Below are positions 1-6,841 of a stretch of DNA of 7,141 nt, piece after piece (position 1 is the stretch's first letter; the number at the start of each line of letters is the position of its first letter). Origin of the DNA: a bacterium (lineage in GTDB: Bacteria > Verrucomicrobiota > Verrucomicrobiia > Limisphaerales > UBA11358); contig JAJXXI010000523.1 in assembly GCA_021781185.1 (NCBI GenBank), forward strand, positions 1 through 7,141. The letters are read 5' to 3'. The notes below the pieces were generated by a model. The model did no database searches, had not been told where the DNA came from, and was given only the letters and a program-made list of their open reading frames with translations. The position numbers and the translations under genes are program-made.

Positions 1-859
1 CAGAACCAAACCCAATGCCAGAGGTGTTGAAATAGACGTTGTAAGCCACATTGGAACCGCTGGTATCTTGAATGAACACCGCCCGGGTCAACACATTGCT
101 CGTTCCCGCGCCATCCTGTTTGATATAGGCGGTCGAGTTGGTCAGATATAAAAAATACGGAGCCAGCGGGAAATAAGCTGATTCGGCATAATTCGCCCCC
201 AAATACAGACTGGGATCCCATGTTAAAAACTGATTCGAATTCACCCCGAAGACGCCCGTGCCGGCAGGTGTTATCGAACCGTTTTCGATGTTGAGCGCGG
301 CATGACTCAAGTCCACATCATGACCGGAAAAACTGATTAAACCGTCCAGTCCCGCATCCACCCCGCCCGGATTCACAATATTGGTTGCATTGATCCGACA
401 CTGGGCATAGCCCAATTGGCCAAGCACGCCCCCGTATGGATCGTTCGTATTATTGATGGAGCCACCGCTGATTGCTCCAGAATTATAAAAGTTAGCGGCC
501 GGTGTCCGCGCCCCGGTGCCGCTCCCGGGCTGGTTGTCAAATTGAAAGCCGGTGTTAGCCATCATCACGCCCGTATTGGTATAATTCATCGTGTCTGATG
601 TCTCATAAAACGGCTGGGTCAGAGAGATGGAGGTGAAATTAATGATGAAGGTGCCGGTGTTGATAAAATTGGTGGCATCAATCACCGGCGGAAATGTTTG
701 TGTTCCGGGGTAGGTGACAATGGCATCGTTTTTATAGACAGCGTCACCCGCGAGTCCCACGCGCGTTAACGCGAGGCTCAACAACCCGCATAACAGCGGC
801 CATTTCATCAAGCGTGTCAAGCCGTTCCCTGAGCGATGGATATGTAGCGTGCTGTTCAT
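1..859 (-). CDS. Secreted beta-helix-like/adhesin-like protein, N-terminal part (3' end outside window)
   Basis: From ATG at 859 the frame stays open to the left edge, giving 286 residues of a protein that continues beyond the window. A signal peptide is clear: from Met18, 'MKWPLLCGLLSLALTRVGLA' with likely cleavage after Ala37. The start is either codon 1 (ATGA overlap with the upstream gene, 17-residue leader) or codon 18 (ATG at 808, classical signal peptide length). The mature part is rich in Gly, Asn and Thr and poor in charge. It carries repeated 'f.NtG.i' elements: 'FINTGTFIIN' (65-74), 'YTNTGVMMAN' (93-102), 'FYNSGAISGG' (124-133), and then 'GLISFSGHDVDLSHAALNIE' (173-192). Such spacing of Asn-Gly turns and short hydrophobic strands is typical of right-handed beta-helices in haemagglutinin- and autotransporter-like proteins. 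No enzymatic motif is seen. It is probably a large surface or secreted structural protein; the exact family is not identified. Confidence 0.8.
   Translation of the reverse strand, partial: MNSTLHIHRSGNGLTRLMKWPLLCGLLSLALTRVGLAGDAVYKNDAIVTYPGTQTFPPVIDATNFINTGTFIINFTSISLTQPFYETSDTMNYTNTGVMMANTGFQFDNQPGSGTGARTPAANFYNSGAISGGSINNTNDPYGGVLGQLGYAQCRINATNIVNPGGVDAGLDGLISFSGHDVDLSHAALNIENGSITPAGTGVFGVNSNQFLTWDPSLYLGANYAESAYFPLAPYFLYLTNSTAYIKQDGAGTSNVLTRAVFIQDTSGSNVAYNVYFNTSGIGFGS
856..859 (-). promoter_or_regulatory. ATGA stop/start overlap (translational coupling)
   Basis: On the minus strand the bases read ATGA. TGA ends the 773-residue protein and ATG can start the last gene. No Shine-Dalgarno-like sequence is placed suitably before this ATG, so coupling is likely if this start is used. 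A second in-frame ATG at 808 would give a more standard signal peptide. Confidence 0.6.
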
Positions 860-3177
860 TGAATCGTAATTGGGTATGACCACTGAACCGATCTTCCTAA
901 AGAGTCCGTCAGTATAAGTGTAAAATCAAATGTGCCGGATTGGGCTGGCGTGCCGGAAAGTGTTCCGCCCGGCGATACCGCGAGTCCACTCGGCAAGCCG
1001 GAGGCAGACCAAGTTAATGGGGCGCTGAAAGCCCCGCCTGTCGCAGAAAAAGTTAGCGGTGGATACGGGGTGTCGCTGAATCCTACAGGCAAAATGCTGG
1101 GGGATACGTGAATCAGCACTTGATTTTCCCAATTATTGATGCTTGTGCCGTTGGGAAATACCACCGGGGCATTGGTGGTGCCATCAAACGAGGCCCAGAT
1201 AAAGTATATGGAGTAAAACTGATTAATGATGTCTCCGCCCGGAGTTTGATTGAAATACGACGCCCCATCCATGGTGGAAGAAGGGGTGTTATAGAACAAT
1301 GGACCATCCTTGTTAAACGAGATCGTCGTGGAAGGAGTGATCGTTCCCGGCCCCGCCAGTCCCGGCAGGACATTGCCGGTATCAAACGGAGGAACGGTTG
1401 ATTGGCTGGTGATTTGAAATATTTGACTGGCCGGCCCCGGAGTCAGATCCAAGGCTGAAAACAGAAAATCCGGCTGCGTCACAATCCGTTCAAAGTGCTG
1501 AACCACGGTCTGGCCGTTCGTCACCAAGGTCATCGTGTAATCATTCGTAATCGGCTGATAATATTGGCCGAGCAGCGAATCATAATCCGCCCGAACATAT
1601 TTCAGCTTCTTGATTCCCTGATAGAGACCAGTGGCATTCGCCGTCTCAGTGCAGGTGACCGGCAAAATTTGAAATGAATAGTTTGTAAAATAACTGACCA
1701 GATAAACGGAATTGCTCACACTCACAGTGTTGGTGCTGGTCACCACATTGGTGCTTCCGCCGGTCAGATAGTTGGTCACTGCGGTAACATTAAAATGACT
1801 ACCATCAATGATGTCCAGCGGGCAAACATTCGTTTCAAAGAGCGGCAATACAAAAAAGTCACCGGCAATCTGATTGGTTAATTTTATAGTCGTGTTGGTG
1901 ATTGCTGGAGTGCCATAAGGGGAACCCACCGGCGCGCTAACCGTAAGAGTCTGCCAACTGCCCACTGCATTCGTATAGTAGTGATTGGTCACAATATTGG
2001 CAAATTGGTAGTGGTAAATCGTCTGCCAATAGCCCGTGTAATTGGTGGCGACTGCAAATACCGGCGGCGTGCCATAAGGGGAGCCGATCCCCGCATTTTT
2101 ATAATAGTATGAATAGGTGGCATTTGAAGACCAGACAAGGCTGTTGGAATAGCTGTCGATCACCACGCCAGGATAAGTTGCGAGCAGATTCGTCGGGCCA
2201 TTTGTTGCGGCGTAGGAAATGAACGCCGCTAGATCACCGTAGCCAAAACCTCCATTCGTGTTCCCATTAAAATAATAAAAACCAGCGGCATTGGTCCCAG
2301 TATAGCCGGCGGGAGGAAACGACTGCGGATTGGTCAGGTTGGTGCTGATCACGCCCAACAAGCTTCCGGCCGGGACGGTTTCCCAATTAATGTTGTTGGT
2401 GCTCAACATATAACGCAGTCCAGACACATCATCCCGTGTTAATCCCGTGTAATAATCCCCCCAAGACATTGTGTCGGAAGCGACCGGCGAATAGATATCA
2501 GCCAAAGGATCTACGGAAAAGGGAACCGCCTGGGCTAACACCGGGCTTCCAGAGCACACCTCAAGTATTTGATAACTATAAAGGGTGTTATTCACATAAG
2601 GCGAATACTGAAGCTGGTTCAACGGCGAGGAAAAGTAATCAAAATTTCTTTGGACCACCGAATATTCCATGCTGATGGGACATGAGCCACCGGACGGCAG
2701 ATAGCGGTTGTGCAGCGTCCAAGAATAGTGAACCGGATCCGCCAATCCCACCTGCTGCATCATCAATCCCAGAGTAAATGACTTTAAATCAAACAATCCC
2801 AGCGCCTGGGCCTGATAATTCTGCTGGCGGGTTTCAATTGGAAACTCAGAGAGTTGCTGGCTATAGCTGTCAACATTCGTCAACGAGTTCAAAATGGTAA
2901 AGGCAGCATCCACCGAGGTCGCACCGTCCGTTCCAAAATAGTCAAAAAAATTCGCGTCATAGGCGTAATACATCACCGGAATATTACGCCGGAACTCCTC
3001 GCCGAGGTTTTTAGGAGCAACATCATCCGAGGGCGGCCCGTAACCGATATTCTGAACCTGCCAGCTATCTCCCCCATTGCCTACCGGGCCGGCGAGCGAA
3101 AACGCCCAGGATGTTTGCAGGCTGGAGGCCAGCAACAGAACCCACAAAATACTTTTATTCATTTGCTGCATACACAT
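856..3177 (-). CDS. Secreted 773-residue protein of unknown function with C-terminal putative-Ig (He_PIG-like) domain
   Basis: I do not recognise the whole protein. A signal peptide covers about residues 1-25 ('NKSILWVLLLASSLQTSWA', cleavage before Phe26). ATGs at codons 1, 3 and 6 are all possible starts and none has a clear ribosome binding site. Residues about 26-260 form one domain. Its pieces 'NLGEEFRRNIPVMYYAYD', 'LKSFTLGLMMQQVGLADP' and 'GLTRDDVSGLRYML' vaguely recall matrixin-like metalloproteases, but there is no HExxH zinc motif, so protease activity is not supported. Residues 350-560 are low in charge and rich in Tyr, Asn and Thr, with a 53-residue periodic element (GSPYGTP at 365 and 418). 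Cysteines at 166, 208, 452 and 509 could form disulfides after export. Residues about 693-771 ('PPLTFSATGGAFSAPLTWSA', 'SGLPSGLAV', 'GTLSGTP') are a typical putative-Ig domain. The TGA overlaps the next start as ATGA. A surface or extracellular location is inferred. Confidence 0.8.
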   Translation of the reverse strand: MCMQQMNKSILWVLLLASSLQTSWAFSLAGPVGNGGDSWQVQNIGYGPPSDDVAPKNLGEEFRRNIPVMYYAYDANFFDYFGTDGATSVDAAFTILNSLTNVDSYSQQLSEFPIETRQQNYQAQALGLFDLKSFTLGLMMQQVGLADPVHYSWTLHNRYLPSGGSCPISMEYSVVQRNFDYFSSPLNQLQYSPYVNNTLYSYQILEVCSGSPVLAQAVPFSVDPLADIYSPVASDTMSWGDYYTGLTRDDVSGLRYMLSTNNINWETVPAGSLLGVISTNLTNPQSFPPAGYTGTNAAGFYYFNGNTNGGFGYGDLAAFISYAATNGPTNLLATYPGVVIDSYSNSLVWSSNATYSYYYKNAGIGSPYGTPPVFAVATNYTGYWQTIYHYQFANIVTNHYYTNAVGSWQTLTVSAPVGSPYGTPAITNTTIKLTNQIAGDFFVLPLFETNVCPLDIIDGSHFNVTAVTNYLTGGSTNVVTSTNTVSVSNSVYLVSYFTNYSFQILPVTCTETANATGLYQGIKKLKYVRADYDSLLGQYYQPITNDYTMTLVTNGQTVVQHFERIVTQPDFLFSALDLTPGPASQIFQITSQSTVPPFDTGNVLPGLAGPGTITPSTTISFNKDGPLFYNTPSSTMDGASYFNQTPGGDIINQFYSIYFIWASFDGTTNAPVVFPNGTSINNWENQVLIHVSPSILPVGFSDTPYPPLTFSATGGAFSAPLTWSASGLPSGLAVSPGGTLSGTPAQSGTFDFTLILTDSLGRSVQWSYPITIQ
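1903..2085 (-). repeat. Internal 159-nt (53-codon) periodic repeat in the 773-residue protein gene
   Basis: A 16-nt sequence at 2070-2085 recurs at 1911-1926 with one mismatch, both coding for GSPYGTP (residues 365-371 and 418-424). The matched copies are exactly 159 nt apart, so they are in frame. 'YTGYWQT' and 'AVGSWQT' in the stretch between them echo each other. This suggests a duplicated beta-structured unit, now diverged. Confidence 0.55.
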
Positions 3178-3180
3178 TGG

Positions 3181-5286
3181 TTAGCGAAGGAGATACACGC
3201 GGTAATAGCCGGCAGAGCCGTTCCCGACAAATACTGAATCATTGGTGCCCGCTGCAAACCGGGGAGATCCCAAATTCTGCCACGTCTCCAAATTTGTGCT
3301 GGTTTGAACTTGATAGGTAAAGCCGGGCTGAGCGTTCCAGTTGACATAGAAACCCTGAGCAGTCCTGACTAGGGAAGTCTGCAACCAGGTGCTGGAATCA
3401 TAAGGATCACCACCGCTCAAAAAGACCTGCAAAAGCGTCAAGCCGCCGGGGGCCAACGCCACATTGGGCGCCGGCCAGAAATTGGTGCTATATTTGCCGG
3501 TGCTTGCGTTGTAGCCACCAAAATTAGCCGCCATCCACTCATAGGGGAGCCCAAAATAATTCCCCCCACCCCAAGTGGTTCCGCTGCTGGAAGGCGACAT
3601 TGGCGATACGCGTCCGTCCACCCGCAAATAGTCCACTTGAAACGAATGGGTGCTGTTCGTGCTCAAACCGTTTTCCGCCGTCATAATCCAGACATTGCTG
3701 GTTGTAACGGCCATCGGGGTTGCGGCGTTGTCGACAAAGACCTGATAATTCGAAACGGATATACCCAGCAACGGAGTCCACGAGACCTGTAGTTGCGGCT
3801 GATATGCGTTGTTGCTCAAGTTAAACGGCGCATAAACAAATGGTGCCGGCATGGGCAGCAAAATGCCGTTAGCATTGATGTAACGCTGGGCATAAAGGTC
3901 AAAACTATTGGGCAAACCCGCGAAAGAGGTCCAAACCGCCAAAAATTGGTTCGCTCCGTCGGACGCAACAACCGGCTGCATTTGCTGGCTGGCAGTTGTG
4001 GTATTGACCCGGAATTCACCGCCGGTTGGCGTGCCATCGTTATGAATAAGCTGGCCATAGACACCTTCGCGTGAACCGTCCTGACCCAGACTGGTCCAAA
4101 CTACGAGATAATCCAATCCAATCGAAACCAAGCGCGGCGCATATTGATTGCCCGCCACATGTGAATTCACCAGACTGGCGGCGTCGCCTGTCAAATTATT
4201 GCTGAAGGAACGCGCGTAAACATCCCAGCCGTTGGTAAATGTAACCATGTCACGCCCGGACCATGCGACCATGAAACTGCCGTCGGACGCGCCCGCCACG
4301 GCTGGATTGGCACAAGGGTTGAAAGACTGGTTCACCACAAACTCGTTGCCATCCGCCACGCCGTTGTTTTGAAATACTCGCGCATAAATGTCCACACTCG
4401 GAACAGTGATAGAACCAGATGTAGAATAGGCAGAATTGGTGGCTCCCACCAGCGGCGCAACCAGCCGTTGCTGTTCGGAGACCCATGTCACGACGAAGCC
4501 ACCGTTGGCCAGCGCAGCCACTGCCGGCGACCGCTGGTTGAAACTGGTAAACTGGTTCACCAAAAATTCACTCTGAACCGTGTCCCCGGAAGGCGACAGG
4601 ATTTTGGCGTAAACATCAAGCAGACTGTTGGTGCCCGCCTGGTTAAAGCTGCTCCAGACCACCACGACGTTGCTGTTGTTCAACGTGGCAATGGCGGGAT
4701 TGATCTGAAAACCATTGGTGAACGTGCTGACCACCAGATCCGTTGCCGTGAGCCAAGTATTTCCAGATGACAGATAGCGGGCAAAAATACGCTGACTGCC
4801 TCGTATCCCGCCCTGCCAGACAAAGGCCGCTCCGCCGTTTTTCAATAGGGTTACACGAGCATTTTCCTGATCATTCGCCCCCTGCGCGTTCACGCGGAAG
4901 GTGCTCAAGGTTCCAGACAACGTGTTGTCCACTTGACGCGCACTGATGCCCCATCCATCTCCGTCCGTGGCATTATCCTGCCAGACCACAAACCCACCAT
5001 TGGTGGAGAGCGCGACGTCGGGAAACATCTGGTCGCCCGGCAGCGAACCAATGACGGCATATTCGGTGCCGTTGGTGGTGTAATAATTGGTCTGGGCAAA
5101 CACGGACAACGGCAAGACCGCCGCAAGCGTAATGGACGCGGCAAACAGTTGGAATCGGGCTGTCAATGGCATCATGGAATTTGGGGGAAACATCTCACGC
5201 CACAGGCTGGTCAAAAAACAACCCACCGCTGCCGTCGCGCGGTTAAACGCGCCGACCACATTGTTATTCCGCATTTGCAAATTCAT
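3181..5286 (-). CDS. Secreted protein with seven propeller-like repeats, FN3-like domain and verrucomicrobial C-terminal module
   Basis: This 701-residue protein has a signal peptide that seems to begin at Met38/Met39 ('MMPLTARFQLFAASITLAAV'), with likely cleavage after 'SVFA' (residue 64). The ATG at 5286 therefore leaves a 37-residue leader; translation may instead start at 5175 or 5172. Residues about 85-475 hold seven divergent repeats of roughly 40-75 residues with the pattern 'P.VA...nGGFVV.W.S' then 'DvYAR.f...G' then 'EF.VN'. Strand rhythm and repeat number suggest a seven-bladed beta-propeller. Residues 480-570 resemble a fibronectin type III domain. Residues 577-636 ('YFGLPYEWMAANFG', 'GGLTLLQVFLSGGDPYDSST') look like a degenerate form of the 'DGLPDWWE..' / 'LTNLQEYLAGTDP' linker of verrucomicrobial proteins. 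The C-terminus 'GFTYQVQTSTNLETWQNLG' to 'GYYRVYLLR' is a small beta-rich module, possibly for sorting or binding. No catalytic motif is seen; a binding or surface role is inferred. Only 2 nt separate it from the exonuclease and 3 nt from the next gene. Confidence 0.85.
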   Translation of the reverse strand: MNLQMRNNNVVGAFNRATAAVGCFLTSLWREMFPPNSMMPLTARFQLFAASITLAAVLPLSVFAQTNYYTTNGTEYAVIGSLPGDQMFPDVALSTNGGFVVWQDNATDGDGWGISARQVDNTLSGTLSTFRVNAQGANDQENARVTLLKNGGAAFVWQGGIRGSQRIFARYLSSGNTWLTATDLVVSTFTNGFQINPAIATLNNSNVVVVWSSFNQAGTNSLLDVYAKILSPSGDTVQSEFLVNQFTSFNQRSPAVAALANGGFVVTWVSEQQRLVAPLVGATNSAYSTSGSITVPSVDIYARVFQNNGVADGNEFVVNQSFNPCANPAVAGASDGSFMVAWSGRDMVTFTNGWDVYARSFSNNLTGDAASLVNSHVAGNQYAPRLVSIGLDYLVVWTSLGQDGSREGVYGQLIHNDGTPTGGEFRVNTTTASQQMQPVVASDGANQFLAVWTSFAGLPNSFDLYAQRYINANGILLPMPAPFVYAPFNLSNNAYQPQLQVSWTPLLGISVSNYQVFVDNAATPMAVTTSNVWIMTAENGLSTNSTHSFQVDYLRVDGRVSPMSPSSSGTTWGGGNYFGLPYEWMAANFGGYNASTGKYSTNFWPAPNVALAPGGLTLLQVFLSGGDPYDSSTWLQTSLVRTAQGFYVNWNAQPGFTYQVQTSTNLETWQNLGSPRFAAGTNDSVFVGNGSAGYYRVYLLR
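3862..5034 (-). repeat. Seven tandem protein repeats, probable beta-propeller blades
   Basis: The region codes for residues about 85-475 of the 701-residue protein. Approximate units are 85-138, 139-193, 194-249, 250-324, 325-379, 380-433 and 434-475. Best-preserved blade signatures are 'SPAVAALANGGFVVTWVS', 'ANPAVAGASDGSFMVAWSG' and 'MQPVVASDGANQFLAVWTS', followed by 'DIYARVF', 'DVYARSF' and 'DLYAQRY'. Unit 4 carries an insertion of about 25 residues between its two halves. Unit 2 is the most diverged. Boundaries were set by eye. Confidence 0.65.
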
Positions 5287-5288
5287 TT

Positions 5289-6170
5289 TTAAATCAACTC
5301 CGCCTGTTTTCGCGCCGCCGGCACATCCAGCGCGGCAAGCATTCCCTTGAATCCCCAGCCGCCGAACAGTCCGCGCAACATTTCCCGGTCAACCGGCCGG
5401 ACAACCATTTGCTCCGGCAAAAATTCACATGCCAGTTCCGACAACTGCACCAACTGCTGGTTTCGCTGGAGAACAGTGACAGACTGCCGCAACACCGTTC
5501 TTAACCTTTCCGACTTCACTTCATCCACCCGGGCCAACAATTCCCGAACTGAACCAAACTGCCTTAATAACTCGGCGGCGGTTTTTGGCCCCACTCCCGG
5601 CACGCCAGAAATGTTGTCCACCGCATCGCCCATAAGCGCCAGCCAGTCCGCCACCTGCTCCGGCTCCACTCCAGTTTTGGCCACCACCTGCTCGCGTCCC
5701 CAAATCATCCCGGTCTTGTCGTTCGGATTTAACAGTCCGACCTGCTCTGAAACCAACTGCATAAAATCTTTGTCGGCACTGGCAATCACTACCTTCCAAC
5801 CCGTCGCCTGCGCCCGCCGTGTCAGGCTGGCGATATAATCATCGGCCTCCACACCTTCCCCACAATAAGCCGACACCCCGGAAGCGGCCAAAAACTTGCC
5901 CATCTCGTCCAACTGAATCCGCAAATCAGCCGGCATTTCCGGCCGGTGCGCCTTGTAATCCGGCAATGCCGCCAGCCGCTCGGTGCTCAACCCGCCATCC
6001 CACACCACCATCATGTGGGTCGGCTCCACCGCCGTCCGCATTTTTTCCAACATCTTGACGAATCCAAAAACTGCATTCGTCGGCCGGCCGGACGGAGAAC
6101 GCAGCTCCCGGATGGCATGAAATGCCCGGTATGCGTAGGCGTGGCCGTCAACAATCAGCAGCCGGCTCAC
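5289..6170 (-). CDS. Stand-alone 5'-3' exonuclease, DNA polymerase I N-terminal (FEN/H3TH) family
   Basis: This 293-residue protein is the size of bacterial single-domain 5'-3' exonucleases and lacks the 3'-5' exonuclease and polymerase domains of PolA. Family members cleave 5' flaps, RNA primers or duplex 5' ends using two metal ions held by acidic residues. All expected acidic residues appear present: D8 in 'LLIVDGHAYAYRAFHA', D58 in 'VVWDGG', E108/D110/D111 in 'GVEADDYIASL', D133/D135 in 'ASADKDFMQL', and D182/D185 in 'MGDAVDNISG'. The arch-region motif 'LPDYKAHRPEMP' (69-80) and the helix-3-turn-helix DNA-binding motif 'GVPGVGPKTAAELLRQFG' (189-206) are intact. No signal peptide is visible, so it is cytoplasmic. 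Translation starts at GTG (6170), overlapping the secretin TGA as GTGA, which suggests translational coupling. The GTG is supported because the family pattern begins within three residues of it. Activity is inferred from motifs; its role in this operon is unknown. Confidence 0.95.
   Translation of the reverse strand: MSRLLIVDGHAYAYRAFHAIRELRSPSGRPTNAVFGFVKMLEKMRTAVEPTHMMVVWDGGLSTERLAALPDYKAHRPEMPADLRIQLDEMGKFLAASGVSAYCGEGVEADDYIASLTRRAQATGWKVVIASADKDFMQLVSEQVGLLNPNDKTGMIWGREQVVAKTGVEPEQVADWLALMGDAVDNISGVPGVGPKTAAELLRQFGSVRELLARVDEVKSERLRTVLRQSVTVLQRNQQLVQLSELACEFLPEQMVVRPVDREMLRGLFGGWGFKGMLAALDVPAARKQAELI
5298..5304 (-). promoter_or_regulatory. Possible ribosome binding site (GGCGGAG) for the propeller-repeat protein
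   Basis: On the minus strand GGCGGAG lies inside the last codons of the exonuclease, with 11 nt between it and the ATG at 5286. Spacing is slightly long but acceptable. It is the best Shine-Dalgarno-like match among the junctions of this operon, and it supports the upstream ATG at 5286 over later in-frame ATGs that lack such a site. Confidence 0.45.
6167..6170 (-). promoter_or_regulatory. GTGA stop/start overlap (translational coupling)
   Basis: On the minus strand the bases read GTGA. GTG is the exonuclease start and TGA the stop of the secretin C-terminal half. I see no clear Shine-Dalgarno sequence just upstream, so initiation probably depends on ribosomes terminating on the secretin piece. 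Confidence 0.75.
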
Positions 6171-6817
6171 GGATTGGAATTCGGCATCCGCACCATTTTA
6201 ACCGACTCCGTTGCCTGCCCCGCCCCCGGCGGTTGCACCGGAATGGAGTTTTGTGCAAACGGCAGGTCATCATCCGAATGAACGCGGTTGCCAGCCGGAT
6301 CAACGATGGTCGCCGTGACAAAGATCATCAGATTTTTTTTCGTGGCGGTTTTGCTCTGGCTCTGAAAAAACCGGCCCAGTAATGGCAAATCGCCAAGAAC
6401 CGGAACCTCGTCCTTGGTGTTCTGCTCCTCTGAGGAGATCAGGCCGCCAATGACCACGGTCTGATTATCCCAAACATTCACCGAAGTAACCACCTGCCGG
6501 ATGGTAAAATCGGGCAAAACCACCGGCAACTGAACCACATTCAAATTGCCAGTGACCTGGGGAATGGTCGGTGCCGTGTCGTAGCCGTTGAAAGTGGTCA
6601 CCGACGGAATGAGCGACATGTTAATCGTGCATCCATCAGCCAACACATAAGGCACCACGTCCAAGATCGGGCCAGTTTCCACCGGCTGAGTGCTAAAGGT
6701 AATCGCCGAAGTGCCGGGATTGATTTGGGCACGCAGTGAAGGTGCGGCCACCATGCCACTGAACGCCAGTATAACGAGCGTCAGATGCAAAAGTTGATAA
6801 TTGGATTGAATTTTCAT
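6167..6817 (-). CDS. Secretin C-terminal half with its own signal peptide (split secretin)
   Basis: This 216-residue protein starts with a convincing Sec signal peptide (about residues 1-30). It has Lys2, a hydrophobic core 'LTLVILAFSGMVAA', and likely cleavage after 'SLRA'. From residue 32 it is the distal part of a secretin domain: 'VETGPILDVVPYVLADG' (46-62), 'DNQTVVIGGLISSE' (117-130), 'VPVLGDLPLLGRFFQS' (138-153) and 'KKNLMIFVTATIVDPAGN' (160-177). These are the most conserved secretin elements, including the VPxLGDxPxLG signature. The protein lacks the N-terminal periplasmic N0/N1-type domains and the first strands of the secretin domain, which lie in the gene just upstream. A tail of about 35 residues follows the domain. 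ATG at 6817 is chosen because it opens the signal peptide; a weak GGAA lies 10 nt upstream. Its TGA overlaps the GTG start of the exonuclease. It could be a working half-subunit, or a remnant. Confidence 0.85.
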   Translation of the reverse strand: MKIQSNYQLLHLTLVILAFSGMVAAPSLRAQINPGTSAITFSTQPVETGPILDVVPYVLADGCTINMSLIPSVTTFNGYDTAPTIPQVTGNLNVVQLPVVLPDFTIRQVVTSVNVWDNQTVVIGGLISSEEQNTKDEVPVLGDLPLLGRFFQSQSKTATKKNLMIFVTATIVDPAGNRVHSDDDLPFAQNSIPVQPPGAGQATESVKMVRMPNSNP

Positions 6818-6841
6818 GTTTGCTCGTTTCCGTAAATTTTA
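6725..6841 (-). other. 117-nt in-frame segment (stop, 21-nt spacer, signal-peptide coding) interrupting a secretin reading frame
   Basis: The segment runs from the TAA of the upstream secretin piece to the Gln31 codon of the downstream piece. It is exactly 39 codons: one stop, seven codons between the ORFs, and 31 codons of signal peptide. The ORFs on either side share the same frame, and deleting the segment would join '..TSTTTGQ' directly to 'INPGTSAITFST..', giving a normal-looking secretin domain. A CAA codon sits just before the segment and another is its last codon, so it is bounded by a 3-bp direct repeat. That is too short to prove a mechanism. The boundaries are inferred from domain logic, not from alignment. 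Confidence 0.6.

Noticed and set aside
856..3177. Active metalloprotease
   Set aside because: There is no HExxH or similar zinc-binding motif anywhere in the protein.
2854..3237. A 127-codon open frame on the plus strand
   Set aside because: It is antisense across the junction of two minus-strand genes whose signal peptide and C-terminal module are clear; no family resemblance.
4369..4770. A 133-codon open frame on the plus strand
   Set aside because: It is antisense to the propeller-repeat gene, Arg/His/Gly-rich, with no recognisable motif or start context.
5347..5838. A 163-codon open frame on the plus strand
   Set aside because: It lies wholly antisense to the well-supported exonuclease, has Cys/Thr/Pro-rich composition with no domain, and is explained by the codon usage of the opposite strand.
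5289..6170. Truncated polA pseudogene
   Set aside because: The protein ends cleanly at a length usual for stand-alone 5'-3' exonucleases, all catalytic residues are intact, and no polymerase-domain sequence follows; the next gene starts 2 nt later.
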